This document shows positions 1 to 11,286 of a DNA stretch of 64,000 nucleotides, in pieces. The notes under the pieces were generated by a model. The model did not search any database. It had not been told where the DNA came from and saw nothing but the letters and a program-made list of their open reading frames with translations. Source of the stretch: Strongyloides papillosus (Eukaryota > Nematoda > Chromadorea > Rhabditida > Strongyloididae); NCBI GenBank assembly GCA_005656395.1, contig SRSI01000028.1, positions 620,001-684,000 of the forward strand. Reading direction: 5' to 3'. Numbering within the stretch: position 1 is the first letter of the stretch; each line of letters starts with the position of its first letter. The position numbers and the translations under genes were made by a program.

Positions 1-193
1 TTGTTTTAAATTAAATTTATATTACGTTTATTGTTTGTTACTTCCTTTAAAAAGACTTTACTCTTTTTTTTATAAACCTACATCTTATTATAATACCATC
101 TTCATCCATATACCTCTTTTATAACTAATGCTTCTAGATTTGTAACAAAATCATCCAAACAGATTTTTTGATAACTTTATATTCTAATCCAAC

Positions 194-1649
<1,456 letters not shown>

Positions 1650-4600
1650 TTTTTCAATGTATTATAACCGAAAAGAAAGGAAGATGATGCTATTTGTAAA
1701 GAAAAAGTATTTTAAAAAAATAATATGCAATTAAAAAAAATGTATGGCTTAGTCACTTAATGATAAAAATTAAAATCTCAAAAATTTTTTAAATATAATC
1801 ATATTTTTGTTAATATTAAAATTACGCAATAGTTGAATGTGAAATTAATAAAATACCTTTATATTTTATAGTGAAAAGGAAAGTTGTATAGGTGATGGAT
1901 AAAATTCTTTCATATAAAATGTCAATTTAGGTATTTCAAACTTTTTTATATTTCAAGTTTTTTTTATTGTTTCTAGTGCATGATTATAATATCAACTTTA
2001 ATATAAAAATAAATTTAATCTTTTTTTTAAAAAATTTTTTAATTCAACATCTTCTATTATAGTTAGAAAAATTTTCTATTTTTTTAAACCAATATTTCAA
2101 TAAAACTTTTAATAACATTCTATTTATACTTTAAAATATCCAAATGATCAGAAATTAAAAATTTTCATAATATTATATATTTTAAAAGTAATGAAATATC
2201 ACTTTTTACGTTGTCAATAGCAACATTTGTAGAAAATATGATTACTTATTTTAAGATGATTATTATTATTTCATATTATAATTATTATTATTTAAATTGT
2301 TAATGATTATTATTTACTTTCTATAACATTTCTAAATATTTCTAAAATAATATTCATATCTTTAGCTGTTTAATAATTATTGTAAAGGTCAACAAATAAC
2401 CACTATTATTTAACTAATTGTACAATTGAATACACATTTACAAATACTTCATTTCTACAGAAAATTTGATCCTCCATAAAATTCTAAGATGACTATTGTT
2501 AGGTTGTATTAAAATATTTTATAAACTTCACTATCCTCTGTAAAATGGTTGTACTTTTACAAATACATTATCTTTTTAAAAAAGTTAAACATATTAAAAT
2601 ATAGCGAAAATAATCTTTTTATATTTTTTTAATGTTTGCAATATTTTACCCTGTATTTATTTTATAATTTTTTATACTAAATTTATTTTACAATGAATTT
2701 TGGATTTTTCATTTTGTAGCTTATTTTTTTTTGCAAAAATAAGAAAAATATAAAAGCAATATTGTTTCTAAATCATCTCACTTCCAATGAAACTTTTTTT
2801 TATTATTATTTTTAAGTACATTTATATAAATTTATCTTATAGTCTACACAAAGAATGTTTTCATAAAATTTTAAGGTATATTTAAATTTTACAGTAAAAA
2901 AATTTTTAAACTACATTTTAATATATAAGTAAATTATGAGAAATGTAAAAAAATCTCCGTTACTGATAAATTTTTATAATACTTTACATTTATGTATATG
3001 AATATATATTCTACAAGAAAGCCTAGGGGTAAATGATTCAGTGAAACATTTTTGTATAAAACATGTTATATAATTTCATAAAATTGTTTAAAAATCTATT
3101 TACTTATAAACAAGTCATAATTAAGAAATGAAAAGAAGCTGGTAAAGTTTTAAAAATACACGTTAGGTATTTAAAATATATAATTATTATTTAGCCAACC
3201 AGATAACAAATATAAAAAAATAGAAGAGATATGCGAATTTAAATTTTTATCATTAAATTTTTCAAATCAACTGTTAATTTTTGTGTTAAATGTTCTTATA
3301 GTTTCTTAAGATTTACCTATGTATGGGTGTTTTTGTAGAACAGGTTTGAGGAAAAATTTTTATATGAAATTAGACTAAGGAAAAGTATATTCATTATAAT
3401 ATATACACTTATATCAATAGAAAAATGTAATTTAAATGAAAAAGTGATTATTTAATATGAAGATGTATTTTATTTTTCTGAAAAGTTTGCTAGAAAAAGT
3501 ATCATTTAAAGATGTATATTTATATTTAATTTGGTCATATGTTACCTTTCAGTATATAAATTAATATTATTATAATATAATATTATTCTAATCTATCATT
3601 ATAAAATTAAAATTTTTATGCATAAATTTTATGAGATATAAAAAAAGTAACAATTATCAATGTGTATATTGTATATTTCTTTTTATCATTAACTTTAATG
3701 TACATTTTTATATTGTGATTCATAATATATTTTTATCTCTTAATTAATATACTCTATAATTTTGATATTTTTTATTTTTACAGAAAAATATGATATTATA
3801 TAATCTTATCATAATAAAAAAATAATAATTATTATGTAAATTTTTAAATATAATTGCAAAATTACTACTTATTTTTAAAAATATTATTATTTTAGTAATC
3901 AAAGCAGTTACCTATAGATACAAATTAAATTTTTTATATAGAAATAATTACTTTAATAATATTTTAAAGGTAAATAATTAATCAAACATCATTTGTCTAT
4001 GATTAACTTATTAATACATTACTAATAAGTATGGAATGATACATGTTTTAATCCATATCTATCGTACATATTAATAATCTAAAGAATATATCCAATTAGA
4101 TTTACTTTTAAATTTAATAATTTTACCCATAACTGTTCTCATTTACCTTTTGACATAATCACTTTTAGAAGAATGTGTTTAATGGCTGGACAAATATTAA
4201 TAATGTTAAAAATAAATTTTATACAATAATTAATGATATCATACATATATCCTATTTGTCTAATATATTAATTTACAGACTAAGTAACATGATATAGACC
4301 AAATTATTTTTATAAATAGGTGCAATAATACATAAATCTCATAGTTTAAAATATAAATTAATTTATACATTTTATTTAATTTATAGTGGACTAACAATAT
4401 GTTATCCTATTTTGAGGACCTTCATAACTCTTTTTATTGTTAAAATTCTTTTTAATATTATACTTTTATAATAGCTTCATTTTATTACACAACATAATTA
4501 AGATCATTCTTTAAAAGTAAATATTGAACAAAGTTTTAAAGTATTAAAAGTTCTTCATATTCGTTTGGTAATATAAAAAAATCTGAATATCTCTAAAATT

Positions 4601-4941
4601 TTTTGATAAAAATTGAATGAAAATTTTTTAAGAACATCTTTTATAATTCATTTTTAATAAGATTACCATCCTTAACTTTATATTTTTAGTGATTTATTTT
4701 GAAAATATACTCTTTATAAAAATGTTTATAATTTTATTTTAAATTGACATTTAAGAAAAATCTTAAAATAATCCAACGCAAAGCAAGCCGAAGTATCATT
4801 TGCGAATATCCTCATAAATAGATATTTATTATAAAAAATGCAATAAAGGTCGATTAAAGACAAAACTCTCATCGTGTAGATTTATTATTCTATGAATACT
4901 TTTTTAATATTATTAATTAAATTAATCATTATAGATAAAAA
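1650..4941. other. Intergenic, 3.3 kb, unc-30 3' flank and ceramidase promoter side
   Basis: No coding exon was found on either strand. The first ~200 bases are the probable unc-30 3' UTR. The rest is AT-rich single-copy-looking sequence with A- and T-runs. A less AT-rich patch at about 4775-4880 lies just upstream of the ceramidase gene and may be its proximal promoter. Confidence 0.6.
1847..1852 (+). terminator. Candidate polyadenylation signal of unc-30
   Basis: Canonical AATAAA about 200 nt after the unc-30 stop codon. AATAAA is frequent by chance in DNA this AT-rich, so this is only a candidate. Confidence 0.35.
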
Positions 4942-5751
4942 ATGCTCGAAAGATGGTTTAAATATGAAACAGGCCATGCTTGGTGTGAAAGTGCATACAA
5001 ATATCAAACATTACCAATGGTTGCTGAGTTTACTAATACTATAACAAATTTACCAATTATGATATTACCAATGATAAATGCTATGTTACTAAGAAAGTAT
5101 ATCAAAAACGTAAATCATAAAATTTTTTGGCCACACTTGGTTTTAACAATTAATGGCATTGCTTCAACATACTACCATGCTACAATTAATCTTTTTGGTC
5201 AATTGGTTGATGAGTTATCATTAGTATGGCTTCTTATGGTTTGTATAATCTCTTATATTCCTATTATGAAGTGTTTCCCAGAGAAATGGCATAAATATAT
5301 ACCAACAATTTGTTCATTTCTTGGATTTTTTACTATTGCTTTAAGTATTTTATGTTTTATTGAACCATCATTAAATGCTATAGCTTTAATGCTACTCTCA
5401 ATACCAGGATGTTATGTTATTTATTATGAAGGTAAAAATAGCGGAATTGAGGAGGCTTCAAGATGTGTTGATAGAATTTTTGTATTTTGGGGACTTGCTG
5501 CAACATTTTGGGTATCAGATCGACTTTTCTGTGATCTTTGGTTATATATTGAAGCCCCCTATTTACATGCAGTGTTTCATATTTTTGCATCATGGGCTGG
5601 ATATACTTCCTTTCTCATGTTTTCACTTATTGATATTCATAAAAGATCGCAAGAACATGGATATATAGCAAAAGTAAAATACATTCCACCAAATTATAAG
5701 GGTATATTTTCAGTGCCATATATTACATTTATTGAAGGAAAAATTGAATAA
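4942..5751 (+). CDS. Alkaline ceramidase (ACER/YPC1 family)
   Basis: Single-exon, 269-aa multipass membrane protein of the CREST superfamily. It would hydrolyse ceramide to sphingosine and a fatty acid in ER/Golgi membranes. Family hallmarks seen: WCES near the N-terminus (14-17), AEFTNT (28-33), S75 and H79 in ASTYYHAT, D90, VSDRLFCDLW (191-200), and H209/H213 in LHAVFHIFASW. By comparison with ACER3, H79, H209 and H213 are the zinc ligands, and S75 and D90 the other catalytic residues. Length matches the family (about 260-280 aa). Oddity: two residues that bind structural calcium in ACER3 (Asp before WCE, Asn two after it) are Ala13 and Ala18 here. A splice-acceptor-like AG at 4934, 7 nt before the ATG, suggests trans-splicing or a 5' UTR intron. 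It converges with the aminopeptidase gene, with stop codons 241 nt apart. Confidence 0.92.
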   Translation: MLERWFKYETGHAWCESAYKYQTLPMVAEFTNTITNLPIMILPMINAMLLRKYIKNVNHKIFWPHLVLTINGIASTYYHATINLFGQLVDELSLVWLLMVCIISYIPIMKCFPEKWHKYIPTICSFLGFFTIALSILCFIEPSLNAIALMLLSIPGCYVIYYEGKNSGIEEASRCVDRIFVFWGLAATFWVSDRLFCDLWLYIEAPYLHAVFHIFASWAGYTSFLMFSLIDIHKRSQEHGYIAKVKYIPPNYKGIFSVPYITFIEGKIE

Positions 5752-5992
5752 ATGTTAATAAAAAGGTACAGACCAAAGATAAGATATTTACTCTAAATGA
5801 AAATTTACTTTATTATATAAAGGAAGGAAGAGGGACTATAGTTTTTTTAATTAATTAACAATATTATTACCATAATTATATATTTTTAAAATTGTAATTT
5901 ACAAAATTATATTCATTTAGCGTTATATTTTATTATATTCTTACGTAGTTGATTAAATACAAAAAAATGATTGTAAGAATTTGTGATTAAAA
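5752..5992. other. Convergent intergenic spacer with shared 3' ends
   Basis: It holds the 3' flanks of the ceramidase (+) and aminopeptidase (-) genes. A minus-strand AATAAA (TTTATT at 5929-5934) lies about 60 nt past the aminopeptidase stop. Confidence 0.5.
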
Positions 5993-7942
5993 TCAATGTG
6001 ATGGTGCTTTAACAACACAACTTTGTGATTCAAAGCCAGTTTGACAATCTGTGTACTTCTCAACACACAACCAAACAGCATCACACAGGATAGACATATA
6101 ATTTCTATATGGTGTTGTTGTTATGTTAAATTTATTTTTTAATATTTTATAATAATCTTTTTCATACCTAACTAAATACCATCCTCTTGTCTCTGGATTA
6201 ATAATATAAATATCAGTTGAATTAACACTAAGTGTTAAACGATTTTGCAACCATTCCATTTTTTGTAAGATACCATTTAATGTATACCATATTGGAATAT
6301 TCCATGTACATCTAAATTTTTCGTTAAATGGTTTGTAACCAGATCTGTTATCATCACGAACATCAAAAGGTTGTTGTGTTAATTCTATTGTATTATTATT
6401 AATTCTTTTCACATCCACAAGTGGTATACCTTTTTGAAGGACCCATTCTTTTCTCATTAGATTAAAATCAATATGATCACCAAAACCATTGTCATTAGCA
6501 ATTTTTTGAAATCTTTGAAATAATATTGTGCTATTAACATTTGTAAATTTGTTATGTTTAACATATAATATCATTGCTTCACGAAATAAATCATAACCCA
6601 TGATTTGGTAAACCATATTTGTAACACCATACCCTTTGGAGTAGGCAATATTAAAATGATTTTTATAATTATGTACATCATCAAAGTTATCCTCAAGTTT
6701 TAAGTCATATGTTTTATTAAAATCATTAAACATTCCCCGTCTAGCTCTAATAAATAATTGATGAGAAAAATTTTGTTTATATAATTTTCCAACAACAATT
6801 TCTGTTATTAATTGTGTTACACCTTCCGTTAACCAGACTTGTTGCCACCATTCAGGTGTTATTAAATTTCCAATCCATTGATGGACCAATTCATGAGTTA
6901 TTGTAATTAGTTTAAGTTCCTCTTTCTTTTTATCATTGTCATCAGGATAGAAAAGAATTTTACTTTTAAACATAATGAGGCCCCAATTTTCCATTGCTTC
7001 AACATTAAAATGTGGTACTGCAACAATATCAAGGTGATTCATTTGGTAGGCATAATCAAAGTAATGTTCCAAAAATACTAGAATTTCTTCATTTAAAAAT
7101 AATATTATCTCTGCTTTATCGCGATATACTGGATCAAACCATAAACGTATATTTGTGTGAGTTACTTCCTTTTCCACATACTCGAATTCAGATACAAATA
7201 ATGCAAATAAATATGAACTCATTTTGTGGGTTGGAGTGAATCTTGTCCTCATCCATCCGCCTTCAATTTCTTCCTCTACTAATGGTGAACCATTACCAAC
7301 AGCTTTTGTGGGTTTTGGATGAATAATACTAACATTCCAAACACTTTTATAATTTGGTTCATCTAAACAAGGAATAAATCTTCTAGCATAACCTGGTTGA
7401 TTATGTGAAGCAACATATAATTTTACATCATCATTTGGTGATTTTGAAATTGTTTTATTAATAAAAATTCCAACATTTTCATGTTTATTCAAATATCCTT
7501 TATATTCAAATGAAAAAATGATAGTTTCATTAATTTTTAATGTTCTATTTAAATGAAAATTCATTATTTCTTTCTTATTATTGTACTCTATATTTTTTAT
7601 AGTAGTGAGATTATTTTTCTTATTTATTGTATCTGATATGATCATATTTTTAAAATTTGGTATAACATAGGAGGAATTTGCAACATTCAATGCAATAATA
7701 TCAGTTGGCTTTCTTGTTTTAAGATAAATAGATATTATTCCCTCAAACAGAAAATCATTTTTAGTCTTAAAATCATTATAACTCGGAATAAAAATTTTTA
7801 ATTCCAAATTATATTTGGTTGGCATAAGATTGTTTGGTAATCTATTATTTGGTCTAATATCATTCTTTGTTTTTTCTTTACAATAGACAATATTTAAAAA
7901 TATAAATATACAACAAATGATATTTATATATATCCATTTCAT
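5993..7942 (-). CDS. Short M1 zinc aminopeptidase (aminopeptidase N-like), secreted or ecto
   Basis: Single-exon, 649 aa. A hydrophobic signal peptide or signal anchor occupies residues ~1-21, followed by the M1 N-terminal beta domain and the thermolysin-like catalytic domain. Zinc motif HELVH at 350-354 plus Glu373 fits HEXXHX18E exactly, and the catalytic Tyr is Y434 (AYSKG). So zinc binding and transition-state residues are present. Oddities: the GAMEN exopeptidase motif reads VEAMEN (314-319), with Glu315 for Gly; the usual NEGF after the third ligand is TEGV; and the protein stops early in the C-terminal helical (ERAP1-C) domain, whereas family members usually exceed 850 aa. Only 241 nt separate the stop from the convergent ceramidase gene, so no missing exon fits downstream. 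Likely an intestinal or secreted peptidase by analogy; activity is uncertain. Confidence 0.88.
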   Translation of the reverse strand: MKWIYINIICCIFIFLNIVYCKEKTKNDIRPNNRLPNNLMPTKYNLELKIFIPSYNDFKTKNDFLFEGIISIYLKTRKPTDIIALNVANSSYVIPNFKNMIISDTINKKNNLTTIKNIEYNNKKEIMNFHLNRTLKINETIIFSFEYKGYLNKHENVGIFINKTISKSPNDDVKLYVASHNQPGYARRFIPCLDEPNYKSVWNVSIIHPKPTKAVGNGSPLVEEEIEGGWMRTRFTPTHKMSSYLFALFVSEFEYVEKEVTHTNIRLWFDPVYRDKAEIILFLNEEILVFLEHYFDYAYQMNHLDIVAVPHFNVEAMENWGLIMFKSKILFYPDDNDKKKEELKLITITHELVHQWIGNLITPEWWQQVWLTEGVTQLITEIVVGKLYKQNFSHQLFIRARRGMFNDFNKTYDLKLEDNFDDVHNYKNHFNIAYSKGYGVTNMVYQIMGYDLFREAMILYVKHNKFTNVNSTILFQRFQKIANDNGFGDHIDFNLMRKEWVLQKGIPLVDVKRINNNTIELTQQPFDVRDDNRSGYKPFNEKFRCTWNIPIWYTLNGILQKMEWLQNRLTLSVNSTDIYIINPETRGWYLVRYEKDYYKILKNKFNITTTPYRNYMSILCDAVWLCVEKYTDCQTGFESQSCVVKAPSH

Positions 7943-9746
7943 GATGGTAAAAATATTATAGTAAGAATATATTTAATATATACAAAATATAATGAAAGAG
8001 AAAATCTTTTACTTTAAAACAACTTTTAATTTAAATCTTTATTTTAACATTTATCTTTTATATTATTATAAAATATCAATCAAAAATGATAAATAAAATG
8101 TCAAAAAAAATGTATTCACTCTTTTATCAGGTGCTTTAGTCTGAAGTGTATAGTGTAATTGAATTAATTTGATTGCTAGGAATAATATGCCGTAGTATTG
8201 TATTTGTCAATTTTTCTAATGATATTTAATATATCTAGAAAGTTTTGACTTGGCATATTAATTTTGAGAACGTTTATACTTTGTTTGTTTGTGAGAAAAT
8301 TACATCAAAATTTTAAGTTTTTCTCTGTACTATAGTGTTTAAAAATATACGTACAATTTAAAGCTGGTGATATGAAGATGTTAATAAAAAGATAGCTAAA
8401 ATTTAAACTATTATTTGTATAACAAAAATCTTTTTTTTAACTTTAAAAAATAATATAGACAAATGTTAGTATTAAAAATTAAAGCTTAACAGATAAAGAT
8501 ATGCATAAAATATGTTGAAGTTCAGTTATAATAAAAATATTCTTACAAAGAAAAATATAAAGCATATAAGTTTTTATTGATTTACATTTTCAAAATAAAT
8601 TAAAATAATTACTTTACATACCTTTCAATGAAGAATAGTTGATATTTTTAAAAATAAATTATTTTTAATTTCGTAATTTTTTTTATGACGATATAACTAC
8701 ATAAAAATATTAAAGAGACTATATCAATGATATATAGGAAAAATCGCTATAAGAATATCTAATCTTTTATAAATTGGAAATACAAACATTAAAATAAAAA
8801 AAATTAACGGTTTTTGTTCCTTTCTTAATCTATATATATAGTCTTTTTTATATTATATTAGACATTGTTGTAATAAACTTATTTAATTAATTAGTTATTT
8901 TTGTTTCTAATATTTAAACAGTATACAAATAAATATGATAATCAATATCTTTATATCATTATTATTATTAATTTAACAAAAATTATTTTTGTCTACAAAT
9001 ATACATATCTAGAAATGATAATAAGTAGAAGACAAATAATATATAATAAAATTAACGAAATCTCCATAAACAACTATTAATTACATAATTTTTTTATTAT
9101 ACAAGTTTTCTTTTAAAATCTTGATTTTTTTAATGTTTTACATTTTTAAAATATTCATTCAGCAAGTTAATGGATATATTATATTTTAAATAATTAGACA
9201 AAACATCTAAATAGTATTTATTTGTTTCTATATCATAATATTATATCTTTAGTTTTTTAAATGTATATATTATAATAAAATATGTCAATATGTGACTTTT
9301 TTAATTTTGTTAAATTTAATGCGCATGAAAATGGTATTTTTGTAATGTTTATACATATTCTTTAGGTCATCATAAAATTTAATCATTATTTCATTTACCA
9401 AAAACATTTTAGTTCTTTAAATATTAATTATATTTATGGTATTATATTAATAGTTATCAAAAAGATAAGATAATTGAGTAGATATATATTATCTATCTTT
9501 ATATGTCTTTAAAAAGTAATACAATAAAAAGTACATTGTTTGATAAGTATTATCTCAATCGAAAATGCTATCTTAACAAATATATAAAATGATAAAATTA
9601 ATCAGATATTATTTTTATAAAACTATAAAAAAGAGACATTTATATATATAATACATATAGTTTACTTTTTGTATACTTTTATTTTTATTTACTTCTTAAA
9701 TTGTACTATTTTTATTATAGATATTTTTTTCCTTTAAAAATTAATT
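7943..9746. other. Divergent promoter region, aminopeptidase / spermidine synthase
   Basis: 1.8 kb with no coding signal. It must contain the 5' control regions of both flanking genes. A CTGATAA GATA-type site (minus strand, 8122-8130) lies about 180 nt upstream of the aminopeptidase start. A splice-acceptor-like TTATTATAG ends at 9720, 26 nt before the spermidine synthase ATG. Confidence 0.5.
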
Positions 9747-11123
9747 ATGGATTCTCTTCATAAAGGGTGGTTTTCTGAGTTCTCACCAGATGATGTTGAA
9801 AGAATGAAAAATGGAACCTTTGATGATTCAAAATTACTTTCATCCGATGGCCAAAAAATGGGTGGTGCATGGCCAGGACAATGTTTTTCGTTAAAAATAG
9901 ATAAAGTCTTATTTCATGAAAAATCATTATATCAAGATGTATTGGTTTTTAAAAGTGAGACATATGGAAATGTACTTGTTTTAGATGGGATAATTCAATG
10001 TACTGAGAGAGATGAATTTTCATATCAGGAGATGTTATGTCACCTACCAATGTTTTCTCATCCAAACCCCGAGAAAGTCCTTATTATAGGTGGTGGTGAT
10101 GGTGGTATTCTTAGAGAAGTTTTAAAACATGACTGTGTTAAAGAGGTAACAATGTGTGAAATTGATCAAATGGTTATTGATGTATCAAAGAAATATCTTC
10201 CTCATATGAGTTGTCAATTTGATAATCCAAAGTTAAAATTATTTGTTGGAGATGGTTTTGAATTTTTGGCTGGCCACAAAAATGAATTTGATGTTATTAT
10301 AACCGATTCATCAGATCCAATAGGACCAGCTGAATCACTTTTTGGACAAGGATATTACTCATTACTAAAAGACGCTCTAAGAGATGGTGGTGTTCTAAGT
10401 TCACAAGGTAAGTTTATATTTTAAAAACACTTTTTTTGTTACCTATTGTAATTTGCAAATGAATAGGTGAGTGTCCATGGTTAGATTTGATACTGGTGAC
10501 AGATTTAAGTGTCATTTGCAAAAGACTATTTAATCAGGTACGATACGCAATTGGCTCTGTGCCAACTTACACATCAGGTACAATGGGATATCTATTATGT
10601 TCAAAAAGCAAATTAGAGGTATAAAATTTTTTAATAATATGGAATACTAATATTGTTATGTAACTCTATTGCAAATATTTTCATAGTTTTTTTTCTACTC
10701 ACATATATTTTTTTAACATTTTTAACACTTTCTTTTCATACTAACTTTAGGTGAATGTTTTTGGTTGCACTTGGATCTTATTAAACACTTGTTCAAGTTT
10801 AATAGAACTATTTACCCATCTGTAGCTTACGCTTCACATTTTGTAAGCACCTATCCATCAGGAAATATGGGATATTTGCTTTGTTGTAAATCTGTAAGGC
10901 ACTTTTTTTGTATTTTTTTGCATGTTTTTGTTTTTAACAATTAACTCTTAATTATTTTGATGTAACTTTATCCTTTTTATAGGAACGTGATTTATCGAAT
11001 CCAGCACGTACAATAACTGATGAGGAATGCGATAAGATGGGACTCAAATTTTATAACTCTGAAATACACAAAGCTGCATTTGTTCTTCCACAATTTGTAA
11101 AGAAAGCTTTAAAAGGAATCTAA
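9747..11123 (+). CDS. spds-1: Spermidine synthase with two mutually exclusive exons
   Basis: Cytosolic aminopropyltransferase making spermidine from putrescine and decarboxylated SAM. Exons: 1 = 9747-10407 (220 codons plus 1 nt), 2a = 10467-10618, 2b = 10751-10893, 3 = 10983-11123. Using 2a gives 317 aa, using 2b gives 314 aa. Residues visible in exon 1: Y93-Q94 in [14 protein letters not shown] at 115-120 (nucleotide-type cofactor loop), E138, and D187/D190 in [14 protein letters not shown], the gatekeeping/catalytic loop. Exon 2 supplies the GEC-W-L segment and the T-Y-x-S-G active-site Tyr. Exon 3 gives a typical C-terminus with [15 protein letters not shown]. Both exon 2 copies enter after a single carried G and leave in phase 0, so either restores the frame. 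The N-terminal region has a ~25-aa insertion relative to human. It converges with the TOM1-type gene, stops 163 nt apart. Family call is secure; isoform use is inferred. Confidence 0.93.
10467..10618 (+). other. spds-1: spds-1 alternative exon 2a
   Basis: 152 nt, open in frame, preceded by AATAG and followed by GTATAA. With the carried G it encodes 51 residues beginning GECPWLDL and ending [14 protein letters not shown]. It keeps Pro in P-T-Y but has Thr where the family usually has Pro after the Tyr. It shows about 50% identity (24 of 48 aligned positions counted by eye) to exon 2b. Confidence 0.8.
10751..10893 (+). other. spds-1: spds-1 alternative exon 2b
   Basis: 143 nt, open in frame, preceded by CTTTAG and followed by GTAAGG, a stronger donor than that of exon 2a. 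With the carried G it encodes 48 residues beginning [11 protein letters not shown] and ending [11 protein letters not shown]. It has S-T-Y-P-S-G at the active-site Tyr and keeps the WLHLDLI helix start typical of the family, so it is probably the constitutive or ancestral form. Confidence 0.85.
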
Positions 11124-11199
11124 TTAGTTAAACAAACACGTATCTTTTTAATTCGCTTTTATTTTGACAAATGTACTTTTTAATGCATTAAGCAGTGTC

Positions 11200-11219
11200 A
11201 CTTTAAAAAGTGCAATAAA
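11200..11219 (+). terminator. spds-1 polyadenylation signal with small hairpin
   Basis: AATAAA at 11214-11219 lies 90 nt after the stop and directly follows a short inverted repeat (CACTT-TAAA-AAGTG, 11200-11213). It is well placed for 3' end formation ahead of the convergent gene's end at 11287. Confidence 0.5.
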
Positions 11220-11286
11220 TTAAAGTAATGTCATTAATGAAGAAAGTTATATATGTACTTTTTTGTGTTTTTAATTTTTAAAAATG

